Positions 16,209-25,217 of a stretch of DNA of 36,069 bases are shown here, in pieces. The notes below the pieces were generated by a model. That model was not told the origin of the DNA. It did not search any database and was given only the letters and a program-made list of their open reading frames with translations. How positions within the stretch are numbered: position 1 is the first letter of the stretch; each line of letters begins with the position of its first letter. Made by a program: the position numbers and the translations under genes. Origin of the DNA: Spirochaetales bacterium (GTDB lineage Bacteria > Spirochaetota > Spirochaetia > Sphaerochaetales > Sphaerochaetaceae); NCBI GenBank assembly GCA_012523305.1, contig JAAYIV010000077.1, positions 1-36,069 of the forward strand, given 5' to 3'.

Positions 16209-18425
16209 TCAAGCCCATGAAAAGAAGCGTTGGGCAAGGCTCTTCATCGCCTCCATTCTTTCTGCGGTAGTATGTACGAAGCTGTTTTCTTCTGGCTTTC
16301 CCAATACCGCTGTCATTTCCTCGAGATTCCTGTAAGTGCATTTCCTGAACGGCTCGTCATAATCCTTCTTCCGAGTCTTAAGTACTTCAGAAGCATTGAG
16401 GTCACACAAGTTCTTGAAAATAGTTATGAAATCATTCCATGACTCTGCAACCGTTGATTGTGATACGAACATATTCAACACGCGCAATGCACAGGCAAGT
16501 TTAACCATCGGGTATTCAATCCACCAAACATCGTATCGTTCATGGACCTGTTCCCAACTTGCTATCGAACCATTGACAATATCCTCTGCCAAATGCATTA
16601 CCATCCGTTCCGAGACAATCTGTCCTCCCAAATTGACGAACGGTCCTTGTATGCTATCTTTTGCCCCTTCATGGTTATCGGTCCATTCATGTATGTTCTT
16701 TTCCAATGCTTGAAGGCCGGATACAGTTTCATTTTCATCTAGGAACCGAAGCAATGTTTTCACTGCAAAGAATATAAGCATCTCTTTATAAGCATGATAC
16801 CCTTCGCATGGTTTTATGATATGCGTCGGTGAAGATGAACGTTCCAATCCTTTTGCATACACATCACCCGTAAATGGTTTTGTAGTATCTTCGAGCAATA
16901 ATTTCCCAATTTCTTTTAGCTCTTGGTCTGTCGAGGCCTTGTAAAGTCCTGAATCCACTGCAGACTTACCGGTCCATAAACAGAGCAACTCCATGGCATG
17001 TACGATGTATTCGACCGTATCGGGAGCTAGATAATCGGTCTCGATATGCTGCACTACCCGTTTGCGTTTGTCACGTGTCCTGAATTTCCAATCGTTGCGT
17101 TCCAAAGCATATCGGTTATACATCCACCAATAGGCCGGCATGACTGTCAAACAATCATTCTTCTCGTGGAAGGAGACCAGTGAAAATGGCAAGGGAATAT
17201 TCATCTCGTTAGGATAATCTCCCTTCGTAATTATCGTGAACGGAGCAAATTTGCTATTGTATTTGATTGAACTTGATAGTGCTGGCCAGAATCCCCTTCC
17301 TGCAATGAACTCTCCGTCGTTTCCACGCGTATTATGGTTTGATCCGATATTTGCTCCTGCAGCCATATTTGATTGCCCCATGACCAAGGCAGCGATAAGA
17401 AAAGAATTGTTATGATGTTGTTCATGGAACGGGAATACCAATGAATTAAGGACTTCGCAACATGAAATAGTCGAGTTATCACCCAAGACCGAGTTGAGTA
17501 ACCTTGCTCCATACTTCAGGTTGCTGTTGTTCCCCATTACAAATCGAACGGCTTTTACTCCATAGAACACATGGCATCCGTACCCGATAATGCCATTGAC
17601 TAACTCAACGCCTTCACCGATTTGCGATGGAGAAGCTTCGTCGGAATGAACGGTAAGGTTTTTGAGTTTATTCGCACCCTTAACATAAGCAAACGGTCCA
17701 AAATTTACATCTTTGATCGTCCTGCAAGTCTTTATTACGGCATGTTCTCCGATCATACTGTAATAGCCTCGGCGAGTATCTTTGCATTTATTCGTTAGTT
17801 CGATGAACCGTTGCATCAATTGAGGATGTTCACGATATGTGGCCCACATCCATGCGTCCGCACAGATCATTGAAGCAAACGGAAGGATTTTTCTTCCTTC
17901 GGCTTCATTCATGATGCCAAGCCAGATCCTGACATCCTCCGACTCGTTCTCCATCACCACGCCATTTCCGAATTTAGCGTGATTTGTAGAATCCAATTCA
18001 TCAACTTCATGAATGATTGCAAATTCGCCTATGATATAATGCGACAGATATCCACAACGATGGATTGAACTGTGACGACCGATATCACAGGACACGATAT
18101 GGCTGTAACGGATTCCTTCGGGTATGAAAAAATCATGGTGACCAACTACAAATGGCTGCATAGATCCTATCCGTACCAATCCGTAGAAAGAATTCCCTTT
18201 GATCAGTTCGATATCTATCGGATTTTCAACGAGTACATCATTCCAATTCGGGCAGGTATTGCCCAATTGTTCGAGACGGTTAATCTCTAGGTCAGTGAGA
18301 TGTCTCCATGTACAATTCCATTCTGTGATCTGTTGATTTCTTACATAGTATTCGTCTTCTCCGGCAGGAACATATGGTTGTTCAATGAAGTTGTATCCAT
18401 ATTGAGAAATAGGAATTCTTGGCAT
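16209..18425 (-). CDS. DUF4954 family protein, left-handed beta-helix sugar-nucleotide-transferase-like
   Basis: The 738-residue protein resembles DUF4954 proteins of Bacteroidetes and spirochaetes. Residues about 90-400 contain hexapeptide-type turns (SHIVSCDIGRHSSIH, YSMIGEHAVIKTC, LVNGIIGYGCHVFYG, LNSVLGDNSTI) typical of left-handed parallel beta-helices, as in acyltransferases and UDP-sugar enzymes. The Gly/Asn-rich segment GANIGSNHNTRGNDGEF and an all-helical C-terminal part follow. No biochemical role is known to me. AAGGAGG lies six bases before ATG 18425, and a candidate promoter is just upstream. The next gene on the same strand is the unrecognised 15053-16150 protein. Confidence 0.85.
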   Translation of the reverse strand: MPRIPISQYGYNFIEQPYVPAGEDEYYVRNQQITEWNCTWRHLTDLEINRLEQLGNTCPNWNDVLVENPIDIELIKGNSFYGLVRIGSMQPFVVGHHDFFIPEGIRYSHIVSCDIGRHSSIHRCGYLSHYIIGEFAIIHEVDELDSTNHAKFGNGVVMENESEDVRIWLGIMNEAEGRKILPFASMICADAWMWATYREHPQLMQRFIELTNKCKDTRRGYYSMIGEHAVIKTCRTIKDVNFGPFAYVKGANKLKNLTVHSDEASPSQIGEGVELVNGIIGYGCHVFYGVKAVRFVMGNNSNLKYGARLLNSVLGDNSTISCCEVLNSLVFPFHEQHHNNSFLIAALVMGQSNMAAGANIGSNHNTRGNDGEFIAGRGFWPALSSSIKYNSKFAPFTIITKGDYPNEMNIPLPFSLVSFHEKNDCLTVMPAYWWMYNRYALERNDWKFRTRDKRKRVVQHIETDYLAPDTVEYIVHAMELLCLWTGKSAVDSGLYKASTDQELKEIGKLLLEDTTKPFTGDVYAKGLERSSSPTHIIKPCEGYHAYKEMLIFFAVKTLLRFLDENETVSGLQALEKNIHEWTDNHEGAKDSIQGPFVNLGGQIVSERMVMHLAEDIVNGSIASWEQVHERYDVWWIEYPMVKLACALRVLNMFVSQSTVAESWNDFITIFKNLCDLNASEVLKTRKKDYDEPFRKCTYRNLEEMTAVLGKPEENSFVHTTAERMEAMKSLAQRFFSWA

Positions 18426-18451
18426 GCCAAACCTCCTTTTTATCCTTATGA

Positions 18452-18480
18452 ATCATACAACCGAGAGCTTTCATATACAA
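18452..18480 (-). promoter_or_regulatory. Candidate promoter of the DUF4954 gene
   Basis: TTGTAT (18480-18475), 17-base spacer, TATGAT (18457-18452). The -10 is strong and the -35 weak. It lies in the 72-base gap after azlD. Confidence 0.4.
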
Positions 18481-18497
18481 TCAATAATTCGAAATTG

Positions 18498-18830
18498 TCA
18501 TGATAGCCCTAGTTGAAGCAATACCATGTACGTCACAGTGCCGGTAATAATGCTAAGCAGGACGTTTCTGCGCCAAAGATGTAAGCATGCCGTGACGGTG
18601 ACAGCGATGATTGTTCCTGTCCAATTGTGTAGGTGTTGGAAATTCACGTTCCGGATGCAATAGAATAATAATGCCATCATCACTGCCTGTGGCAGAGTAT
18701 GTTCCAATGACACGATGATTTTCGGCAGTTCTTTGCGCTTTGAGAAAATAAGGAAAGGCAATATGCGAACACCTATGGTGCATCCAGCGGCTACAAGAAT
18801 GGCAAGCACCATGTACAATGTTGTCATCAT
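18498..18830 (-). CDS. azlD: AzlD family branched-chain amino acid exporter subunit
   Basis: The 110-residue hydrophobic protein has four predicted membrane helices and the AzlD-type TIGVRILPFLIF followed by KRKELPKIIVSLEHTLPQAVM. With AzlC it forms an exporter, in known cases for branched-chain amino acids or analogues. Two consecutive ATG codons occur. The first overlaps the azlC stop as ATGA; the second (18827) has the better six-base spacing from AGGAG. The overlap indicates coupled synthesis of the two subunits. Confidence 0.88.
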   Translation of the reverse strand: MMTTLYMVLAILVAAGCTIGVRILPFLIFSKRKELPKIIVSLEHTLPQAVMMALLFYCIRNVNFQHLHNWTGTIIAVTVTACLHLWRRNVLLSIITGTVTYMVLLQLGLS

Positions 18831-19513
18831 GTACTCCTATTTAAGAAGCGCGATGGGATAAGGGAAAGTGCGACCACCGATACTGAAAGTGCCGGCAAGA
18901 GGAATTTGTCGGGACCAAGCAGCAGTAAAAAGATCACCGAGCTCATCGCTCCTATGACCGCAGGCGACTTGTTTGAAGAAAACCTCAATTGATCCACGAC
19001 GATGACGGTAAACAGTGCGGTCATAGCGAAATCCACACCTTGCAACTCGAATGGAATGACCTCACCCAGAACAGAACCTATAAGTGTTCCGGTAATCCAA
19101 TAGAGCTGATTCATCACCGCGATCGTACCCATCGTATATGGGTCTTTCTGGTCGGGAGGAAGCGAACAGAACAAGGCATAGGTTTCATCGGTAAGTGAGA
19201 ACATCAGGTATGGGCGACGATGACCCATACGTTTGAAGGTTTCGATGAAGGAAAGTCCATAGAATATATGGCGGCTATTCACTGCTAACGTGGTTATTGC
19301 TATCGTCATCAAAGGCGAACCCTGTGCTAACAATCCCGCTAGCACAAATTGTAACGATCCGGCATAAATGAATACGCTCATAAAAACAGCCCATAATAGA
19401 TTGAAACCAAATTGGTTCATCACTAGGCCAAACGCAATCCCGAGAACTATGTATCCCATCATGACCGGAATCGTTTTAACGATGATCTGCCAAAAAGGTT
19501 GTTGCCGTTCCAT
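18827..19513 (-). CDS. azlC: AzlC family amino acid exporter subunit
   Basis: The 228-residue membrane protein has the AzlC pattern: PVMMGYIVLGIAFGLVMNQ near the N-terminus, a long hydrophobic stretch with YAGSLQFVLAGLL, then NSRHIFYGLSF and SLTDETYALF. It is the large subunit of the AzlCD exporter. It begins nine bases after trpS, so trpS-azlC-azlD form one transcript. Linking a Trp-charging enzyme to an amino acid exporter suggests a possible aromatic or branched substrate, but the sequence alone does not decide this. Confidence 0.9.
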   Translation of the reverse strand: MERQQPFWQIIVKTIPVMMGYIVLGIAFGLVMNQFGFNLLWAVFMSVFIYAGSLQFVLAGLLAQGSPLMTIAITTLAVNSRHIFYGLSFIETFKRMGHRRPYLMFSLTDETYALFCSLPPDQKDPYTMGTIAVMNQLYWITGTLIGSVLGEVIPFELQGVDFAMTALFTVIVVDQLRFSSNKSPAVIGAMSSVIFLLLLGPDKFLLPALSVSVVALSLIPSRFLNRST

Positions 19514-19522
19514 ATCGGTCCA

Positions 19523-20515
19523 TTAAATCGCAATGTGCATAGCTTCACGCATCATGGCAACTTGAGCATCGCCGATTTCATTTGCCTTCTTGCTTCCAGT
19601 AAGGATGATATCGGAAACTTCATCCATATGGTTCTCATAATAAGCACGGCGTTCTCTCATCGGATCCAATAGCGTGTTAAGCGAATTGATCAGAATTTTT
19701 TTACATGCAACACAACCGATCTTTGCCGCTCGACAGTCTGCACATATCTGATCATATTTATCCGGTGTGAATATCTTGTGATATTTGGCCACATTACAGA
19801 TGTCGGGATTCCCTGGTATCGAAATCTTAATTCTTGCAGGGTCGGTCACTGCCATGCGCACCTTTTGCGCTACTTCGTCAGCTGAATCTGATAAATATAT
19901 CGCGTTGCCGAGGCTTTTCCCCATTTTCGCGTTACCGTCTAATCCAGAGAGTCGCGGGACATCGCTTAATTTCGCCTGCGGTTCTGTAATAAAAGTGCCA
20001 TACATGTCGTTGAACTTTCTCACAATCTTTCTTGACAATTCGATATGGGGAATCTGATCTTCGCCAACAGGTACCAAATCTGCGTTGCAGAACGTTATGT
20101 CAGCTGCCTGGCTTACGGGATACCCGAGAAATCCGTAGGTCAGTTCACTATAACCATATTGTTTTGCCTCTGTCTTTATCGTCGGATTATGGCGTAAGGC
20201 ATTCACGCTTACCAACATGGAATAAAAGACTGTCATTTCAGCTATCGCCTTCACGGCACTTTGCTGGACAATGGTCACTTTCGTGGGGTCCAATCCGACA
20301 GAAAGATTATCGATGGTAACATCGAAAATACTGTCATGGATAAGGCTCGGATTTTCAAAGTGAGTCGTCAATGCTTGAATATCAGCCAACAAGATAAATG
20401 TATCATACATATCCTGAAGAGCTACTCGGCTTTTAAGGCTTCCGACATAGTGTCCCAAATGCAATCTGCCGGTAGTACGGTCTCCAGTGAGGATCCGCAT
20501 CTTCTTCTTTTCCAT
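19523..20515 (-). CDS. trpS: Tryptophanyl-tRNA synthetase with probable iron-sulphur site
   Basis: I start at ATG 20515 (MEKKKMRILTGDR), which has AGGGAG eight bases upstream and gives 330 residues; the longer ATG at 20560 adds residues with no family match. The class I signatures are TGRLHLGH (HIGH-like, 15-22) and KMGKSLGN (KMSKS-like, about 198-205). Cysteines C240, C261, C268 and C271 have the spacing C-x20-C-x6-C-x2-C, with a further C258. This nearly matches the C-x22-C-x6-C-x2-C site that binds a 4Fe-4S cluster in Thermotoga maritima TrpRS, near the anticodon-binding end. Charging of tRNA-Trp is certain; cluster binding is inferred. It heads the trpS-azlC-azlD transcript. Confidence 0.95.
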   Translation of the reverse strand: MEKKKMRILTGDRTTGRLHLGHYVGSLKSRVALQDMYDTFILLADIQALTTHFENPSLIHDSIFDVTIDNLSVGLDPTKVTIVQQSAVKAIAEMTVFYSMLVSVNALRHNPTIKTEAKQYGYSELTYGFLGYPVSQAADITFCNADLVPVGEDQIPHIELSRKIVRKFNDMYGTFITEPQAKLSDVPRLSGLDGNAKMGKSLGNAIYLSDSADEVAQKVRMAVTDPARIKISIPGNPDICNVAKYHKIFTPDKYDQICADCRAAKIGCVACKKILINSLNTLLDPMRERRAYYENHMDEVSDIILTGSKKANEIGDAQVAMMREAMHIAI

Positions 20516-20590
20516 ACCTGTGTCTCCCTTGAACATTTCCGAAGTGCTGAAAGTATACACTAATTGGCAACTTAAGAGAAAGAGGGGCTA

Positions 20591-21649
20591 TTAGATAAGC
20601 CTTCCTTCTAGGAGCAAAACTATCGGCGGCATAAGGCTTATCGTGGCTACTATCCTGAAGGTATGCATGATAACGATCTTTGGCGTATCCAATCCCAGTT
20701 CTTCGGCGATGATGCTCGTTTCAGTGATTCCTCCGGGGATACAGCTGAATAAAGCTGTCGTATAATCCAGCTTGCATGTTGTATGAATAATAAACGCGGT
20801 TATAAAGGCCATGGCAAAGACTTCGACGATCATAATACCCACGGGGATCATCAATGAAGGCAATGCGGTAAACGTATCAACGCCAATTTTACTTCCGATG
20901 TAACAGCCCGCTGCAATCTGTATTATCACCATGAGAGGTTTTGGATAGAAAGCTTCACCGAATCTTACATTATATACGACGATGGCACATACCGCACCCA
21001 AGATGGCACCCGCAGGTATTCCTATCACTTTGAACAATAGGCCTCCGGCAGCTGCGATCATCAATAACAGTAACAGATGTGTCACATAGTGAATATCAAC
21101 ATTCTTTTTAGGTTTTTCAATCGGTTCGTCCAAATGTGCTTCCAATGAATCAGAGCGCATTCTTTTCAGATAGAAATGACGCATCATAGGCGGAAACACT
21201 GCTATCACAAACACCAAACGGAACAGCTGAAGGAGTGCCACTTGTTCGACCGTAGCCCCAAAATCAGCTGCGATGATAGTTAAATCGGTCATTCCCCCCG
21301 GAGCAGTGGCAAAAAATATGGTTGATGCCGATAAATCGGTGAGAATTTTCATGATGAAAGAAAACCCTATGGTGAAACCAAGCAGCATCACAATAAGTAT
21401 TATTACGGGGGCTATCATCGTCTTCAAATTGGAAATGTCATGTTTGCGCAACCTGCTGGCGATGATCAATCCCGAACAGATTTGCATGATCGTCCTTAGC
21501 ACTTGAGGATAATCGACAGTGCTTTTGGTGACCGAATTGTAAATTGTTACGAACACCATTGCTCCTATAAGTGCCCCTGCAGGCATTTTGAACTTTCTAA
21601 AAAGCAACCCACCTATCGTTCCGATGATATGCAACAACAAGATATGCAT
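20591..21649 (-). CDS. AbrB-type duplicated membrane protein
   Basis: Start ATG 21649 gives 352 residues, the usual family length, and begins at the first membrane helix (MHILLLHIIGTIGGLLF). GAAGG lies ten bases upstream; the ATGs further out (to 21778) lack support. The protein is an internal duplication: each half has KMPAGALIGAM or IPAGAILGAV, then a helix with QICSGLIIASRL or QIAAGCYIGSKI, then ATAPGGMTDLTIIAADFGA or SCIPGGITETSIIAEELGL. This is the AbrB membrane family (Pfam AmoA-like naming), whose transport function is not settled. It ends 75 bases before trpS on the same strand and is divergent from mscL. Confidence 0.88.
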   Translation of the reverse strand: MHILLLHIIGTIGGLLFRKFKMPAGALIGAMVFVTIYNSVTKSTVDYPQVLRTIMQICSGLIIASRLRKHDISNLKTMIAPVIILIVMLLGFTIGFSFIMKILTDLSASTIFFATAPGGMTDLTIIAADFGATVEQVALLQLFRLVFVIAVFPPMMRHFYLKRMRSDSLEAHLDEPIEKPKKNVDIHYVTHLLLLLMIAAAGGLLFKVIGIPAGAILGAVCAIVVYNVRFGEAFYPKPLMVIIQIAAGCYIGSKIGVDTFTALPSLMIPVGIMIVEVFAMAFITAFIIHTTCKLDYTTALFSCIPGGITETSIIAEELGLDTPKIVIMHTFRIVATISLMPPIVLLLEGRLI

Positions 21650-21846
21650 GTGAAAACAACCTTCATTTTGGATTATGCGATGATGCATTGAAATCATACG
21701 GTGAAGATTCTTCAGTGTAAAGCAGTCGATTCTCATGATCGATAACCGTTTAAATATTGTAATCCTTATTAAAAACATAACCTTGAACTAGCTTATGGAA
21801 TCAAGATGTGATAAGATTTTCAAACTTGCGTTAGGAGGCAAGCAGA

Positions 21847-22284
21847 ATGGCAAAGAACAAAGGTTTAATTGCAGAATTTAAACAGTTTATCTCGAAAGGC
21901 AGCGTATTGGATCTTGCTGTTGGAATAATCATCGGCACAGCGTTTACAGCAATTGTCAACTCTTTAGTCAAAGATATCATCATGCCCTTTGTAGGATGGG
22001 TTCTTGGCGGTGTGAATTTTACTGAATTACGTATCGTCATCAGGCAAGCGACTGCAGAAACTGCAGAATTGGCACTCACATACGGGAATTTCATCCAGAG
22101 ACTTGTTGATTTCCTCATAATTGCATTTGTAGTTTTCATGATTGTACGCACATTCAACAAATTCAGAGAATTACGAGAAAAACAAATGGCAGCCGAAGAA
22201 GCTGCAAAACCCGCACCTACACCTGTTACTCCTCAAGACATCGTCTTGCTTACTGAAATCAGAGATTTGTTACAAAAGAAGTAA
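21847..22284 (+). CDS. mscL: Large-conductance mechanosensitive channel MscL
   Basis: The 145-residue protein has the MscL N-terminus (EFKQFISKGSVLDLAVGIIIG), the TM1 pore helix, a periplasmic loop, TM2 (VDFLIIAFVVFMIVRTFNKF) and a charged C-terminal bundle. It is a tension-gated pore that releases solutes on osmotic downshock. AGGAGG lies eight bases before ATG. A TGTGATAAG sequence at 21807-21815 could be an extended -10 but has no matching -35. The SDR gene follows three bases after its stop. Confidence 0.96.
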   Translation: MAKNKGLIAEFKQFISKGSVLDLAVGIIIGTAFTAIVNSLVKDIIMPFVGWVLGGVNFTELRIVIRQATAETAELALTYGNFIQRLVDFLIIAFVVFMIVRTFNKFRELREKQMAAEEAAKPAPTPVTPQDIVLLTEIRDLLQKK

Positions 22285-22287
22285 GTC

Positions 22288-23118
22288 ATGCATTCTCGAT
22301 TCGGAAACAATGTACTAATCACAGGGGCAAGTTCAGGCATTGGACTTGCCTCTGCCTTATTATTCGCAGAAAAAGGTTTCAAAGTATGGGGAGTCTCACG
22401 TTCAGCAACTTCTGACTCTTCCGATGGAAAAAATATCATCATGCATCGTATGGATGTTACCGATGATAGCAGTGTTGCTTCAAAGATCGCATCAATTTGG
22501 GAAGAAGCCGTTTCAATGACCGGTAGGGGTATTTCAATTATTATCCATTGCGCGGGAATGGGAATCGCAGGAACCGCAGAAGAGACGAGCCATGCTGACG
22601 CGACGATGCAATTTGAAACCAATTACTTCGGAGTATTGCGTGTCAACAGAGTGCTTCTCCCCCTGATGCGCTTTCAAGGACCATCGTTGGTCATAGTTGT
22701 CGGATCTGTCGCAGGAAGAATCTGTGTGCCGTTCCAAAGCCATTACAGTGCATCGAAAAGTGCTTTGGAATCGTATGTGGAAGCGTTGCGGATAGAAGGG
22801 AGACCGTTTGGCATCCACGCTACCATTATCGAACCTGGCGATACCAACACGGGATTTACAGGAAGCAGGAGAAGTGTGATCCCCGAAGATTCACCCTATG
22901 CAATGCAAGCAAAACGATCAATTACAAAAATGGAACAGGATGAATTGCATGGGGCATCGGCAAAAGCTGTTGCTAAAGTTATTGTTCGCATGCCACAAAA
23001 AAAGCGACTGCCCATCCGACGTGCCGTAGGTATTACGTATAAACTGATGTTGTTTGCAAAGCGATTTTTACCTGACAGATTAGTAGAACTAATTGTCAGT
23101 AAACTCTATGCATCATAA
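22288..23118 (+). CDS. Short-chain dehydrogenase/reductase, substrate unknown
   Basis: The 276-residue Rossmann enzyme has TGASSGIG (12-19), HCAG (87-90), S140, Y153 and K157 (YSASK). The C-terminal extension ends in a basic helix (KRFLPDRLVELIVSKLY), and the pattern EPGDTNTGF after the active site resembles acyl- or steroid-type classical SDRs. No Shine-Dalgarno of its own stands out; its ATG follows mscL by three bases, so it is likely translationally coupled. There is no obvious link with MscL function. It ends eight bases from the end of the convergent methyltransferase-like gene. Confidence 0.85.
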   Translation: MHSRFGNNVLITGASSGIGLASALLFAEKGFKVWGVSRSATSDSSDGKNIIMHRMDVTDDSSVASKIASIWEEAVSMTGRGISIIIHCAGMGIAGTAEETSHADATMQFETNYFGVLRVNRVLLPLMRFQGPSLVIVVGSVAGRICVPFQSHYSASKSALESYVEALRIEGRPFGIHATIIEPGDTNTGFTGSRRSVIPEDSPYAMQAKRSITKMEQDELHGASAKAVAKVIVRMPQKKRLPIRRAVGITYKLMLFAKRFLPDRLVELIVSKLYAS

Positions 23119-23126
23119 AAACTAAT

Positions 23127-23729
23127 TCATTTATTTTTCATCTTGTTAAAGAATATGAATCCATTCACTCTCATTGTATAATCAGAATATTCTTGGGGGA
23201 ATTTCTCATTCAAAGCACGTTCTTCGAATTTTATCCTGATAACTGTCAATGTTACAATAATCAAGATTCCCAAAAGGGCAAATAGCCAGTTTTCAATCAA
23301 TAAGCCTAATCCCGGAAACAATATGAAATATGAAAGATACATCGGATGCCTTATATATCGATACGGTCCGGTCATTACCAGTTTATCAATTTGTGATGTT
23401 TCAATGGTGGTTGAGAAAGCCTCTTTCAAACAATGGTGAGACCACCATAACAATCCTAAGGCAGCGATTGCCATTATCGCCCCGATTATTTGGATAGCAT
23501 CGTTTAGATTCGTGGTTCCCCATGCAGTGTCTCGATTGCCAAAAAGGATCACCCATAGCAGTGCCAACAACATGCATCCGAGAATATACCGTAAAAGTAT
23601 TAAGTATAAAGGTTCATGGGCGAATGCCCTGAGACCACTGCCATGAGCATACCGAATCTTGTAATACGTTCGCATGATGGACAATAAGCAAAGAATTCCG
23701 ATAAAGAGCCATGTATCTAGCGTGCTGAT
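23127..23729 (-). CDS. Isoprenylcysteine-methyltransferase-like membrane protein
   Basis: The C-terminal half has the ICMT/phospholipid methyltransferase signature GPYRYIRHPMYLSY (about 121-134) and a distal E-x-x-x-x-x-x-FPQEYSDY. Membrane helices fill the rest. Bacterial members are of mostly unknown substrate. A conventional start would be TTG 23684, which cuts a membrane helix in half and lacks a ribosome site. The frame is open upstream, and a perfect AAGGAG (23742-23737) overlapping the hydantoinase stop codon lies seven bases before ATC 23729. That start adds the missing helix (LDTWLFIGILCLLSIM), so I infer an AUC start and 200 residues. The gene is downstream of, and coupled to, the hydantoinase gene. 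Confidence 0.8.
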   Translation of the reverse strand: MSTLDTWLFIGILCLLSIMRTYYKIRYAHGSGLRAFAHEPLYLILLRYILGCMLLALLWVILFGNRDTAWGTTNLNDAIQIIGAIMAIAALGLLWWSHHCLKEAFSTTIETSQIDKLVMTGPYRYIRHPMYLSYFILFPGLGLLIENWLFALLGILIIVTLTVIRIKFEERALNEKFPQEYSDYTMRVNGFIFFNKMKNK

Positions 23730-23740
23730 GACAGTACTCC

Positions 23741-25126
23741 TTACATATAAGCCGTAGATATTCCCATTGGAATGAAATGTCCGTCACCCGGCCTTCCTAT
23801 GTACACATCATCGCCCATGACCAACCTGCCCCTTAGATAGGTCATGACAGCTTTCCCCACTACCCTGAACCCCTCATAGGCAGTGTATCTTGCAGCCGAA
23901 TGTATATTGTGGCCATCAAGAGTCCATAAAGCTTCAGGATCAAACAACACGATATCAGCATCGGATCCGATTTTCAGTGATCCTTTTCTGGGATACAGAC
24001 CGAATAACCTTGCAGGTCCGGTCGACAATAACCGGACCATCTGCGACACTGACATCCTGCCCGAAGCGACGGCAAAAGTATGAATAAGTGGCAACATCTC
24101 TTCGGTTCCAGGAATTCCCGGTAATATCGAACGGCAATCGAGGGCCGCCAGTTTTTGCTCCTTGGTAAATGAGCAATGGTCACTGGCAACGACTTGGAGC
24201 TCTCTTGCGACCATAGCATCTTGCAATACTAGATTATCTTCTCTACTACGTAAGGGAGGCGTCATTACGAATAAAGGCCCTTTGTCACCTTTCAGTTTAG
24301 TTTTGTCCAGTAATAGGTAATGGCAGGTCGTCTCAGCATACACAGCGACATTCTCTGATCGCAATTGTCTGATCGCCTCCATTCCTCGGGAAGAAGAAAC
24401 ATGGACGATATAAAGAGGGATACCCACTTCTTTGGCAAGTTGGCCCAATGTCATGATTGCCTTGTATTCAGCTTCCGCAGGCCGCAAATCGGCATGATTT
24501 GCAGCTTCGTAGCCACCGGTATAAGAACGAGCAATCGCATTGAGAAGATCATCGTCCTCACAGTGAGCGGTTACAAGAATCTCCAACTTCTTGCACGCTT
24601 GAAACAGTTGACGCAACGAGCCCGATTCGATGTAATACCCTACGTTCTTATAAGTCGTGAATATTTTTATCGCACTTACTCCAATTGCCTTCAATTGTGT
24701 TAATTCACTGATCAGGTTATCTCCTACTTGATATACGCCTTGGTGAATTGCGTAATCGATTGCCATCTTCGCACCCATTGCATCTATCCGTAGTTTGGCT
24801 GATTGGCCCAACGGTTTATGTTTATCATGATCTGCAAAATCGATGACAGTGGTCACGCCGCCGAAGGTCGCCAATTTACTTCCTTCAGCAAAGCCATCCG
24901 CCGTGACAGTATTACGTGATTCAAGGTGATAATGAGTGTGAGCATCGATGAGTCCGGGTAACACGCACAATCCTTCAGCATGAATAACCTCGGTATCGCC
25001 AGGCAGCTCCCGTTCTTTTATCGAAGGGGCGATCCTGGAAATCTTTTCTCCTTCAATCAACAAATCAGCATGCCAAGACCGATCCGATTCAACCAACAAT
25101 CCATCTTTAATCAATATGTTACTCAT
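23741..25126 (-). CDS. Hydantoinase/dihydropyrimidinase family amidohydrolase
   Basis: The 461-residue amidohydrolase has the full dinuclear metal set: H63 and H65 (DAHTHYH), K154 as carboxylated Lys (SAIKIF), H188 (TAHCED), H242 (IVHVSSS) and D316 (ASDHCSF). It should open cyclic ureides such as dihydropyrimidines or hydantoins. Motifs favour D-hydantoinase/dihydropyrimidinase over dihydroorotase or allantoinase, but the natural substrate is open. No Shine-Dalgarno precedes ATG 25126. A promoter (TTGTCA, 17 bases, TATCCT) places the start of transcription on the A of ATG. The next gene's ribosome site overlaps its stop. Confidence 0.9.
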   Translation of the reverse strand: MSNILIKDGLLVESDRSWHADLLIEGEKISRIAPSIKERELPGDTEVIHAEGLCVLPGLIDAHTHYHLESRNTVTADGFAEGSKLATFGGVTTVIDFADHDKHKPLGQSAKLRIDAMGAKMAIDYAIHQGVYQVGDNLISELTQLKAIGVSAIKIFTTYKNVGYYIESGSLRQLFQACKKLEILVTAHCEDDDLLNAIARSYTGGYEAANHADLRPAEAEYKAIMTLGQLAKEVGIPLYIVHVSSSRGMEAIRQLRSENVAVYAETTCHYLLLDKTKLKGDKGPLFVMTPPLRSREDNLVLQDAMVARELQVVASDHCSFTKEQKLAALDCRSILPGIPGTEEMLPLIHTFAVASGRMSVSQMVRLLSTGPARLFGLYPRKGSLKIGSDADIVLFDPEALWTLDGHNIHSAARYTAYEGFRVVGKAVMTYLRGRLVMGDDVYIGRPGDGHFIPMGISTAYM

Positions 25127-25132
25127 GCGAAA

Positions 25133-25161
25133 AGGATACTATTGAAGTGGGAGGTTGACAA
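25133..25161 (-). promoter_or_regulatory. Promoter predicted to give a leaderless hydantoinase mRNA
   Basis: TTGTCA (25161-25156), 17-base spacer, TATCCT (25138-25133). Seven bases downstream of the -10 is the A of ATG 25126, and no Shine-Dalgarno is present. Confidence 0.5.
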
Positions 25162-25217
25162 TCCCAATTCAAGATTACCGATTAGCAGTTTGTATGTATC
25201 TCATATGCACAGCTGTT

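Noticed and set aside
25155-25160. Consensus TTGACA as the serpin -35
   Set aside because: No -10 occurs at 15-19 bases, and it overlaps the reverse TTGTCA that does have a partner. The extended -10 at 25218 fits the serpin better.
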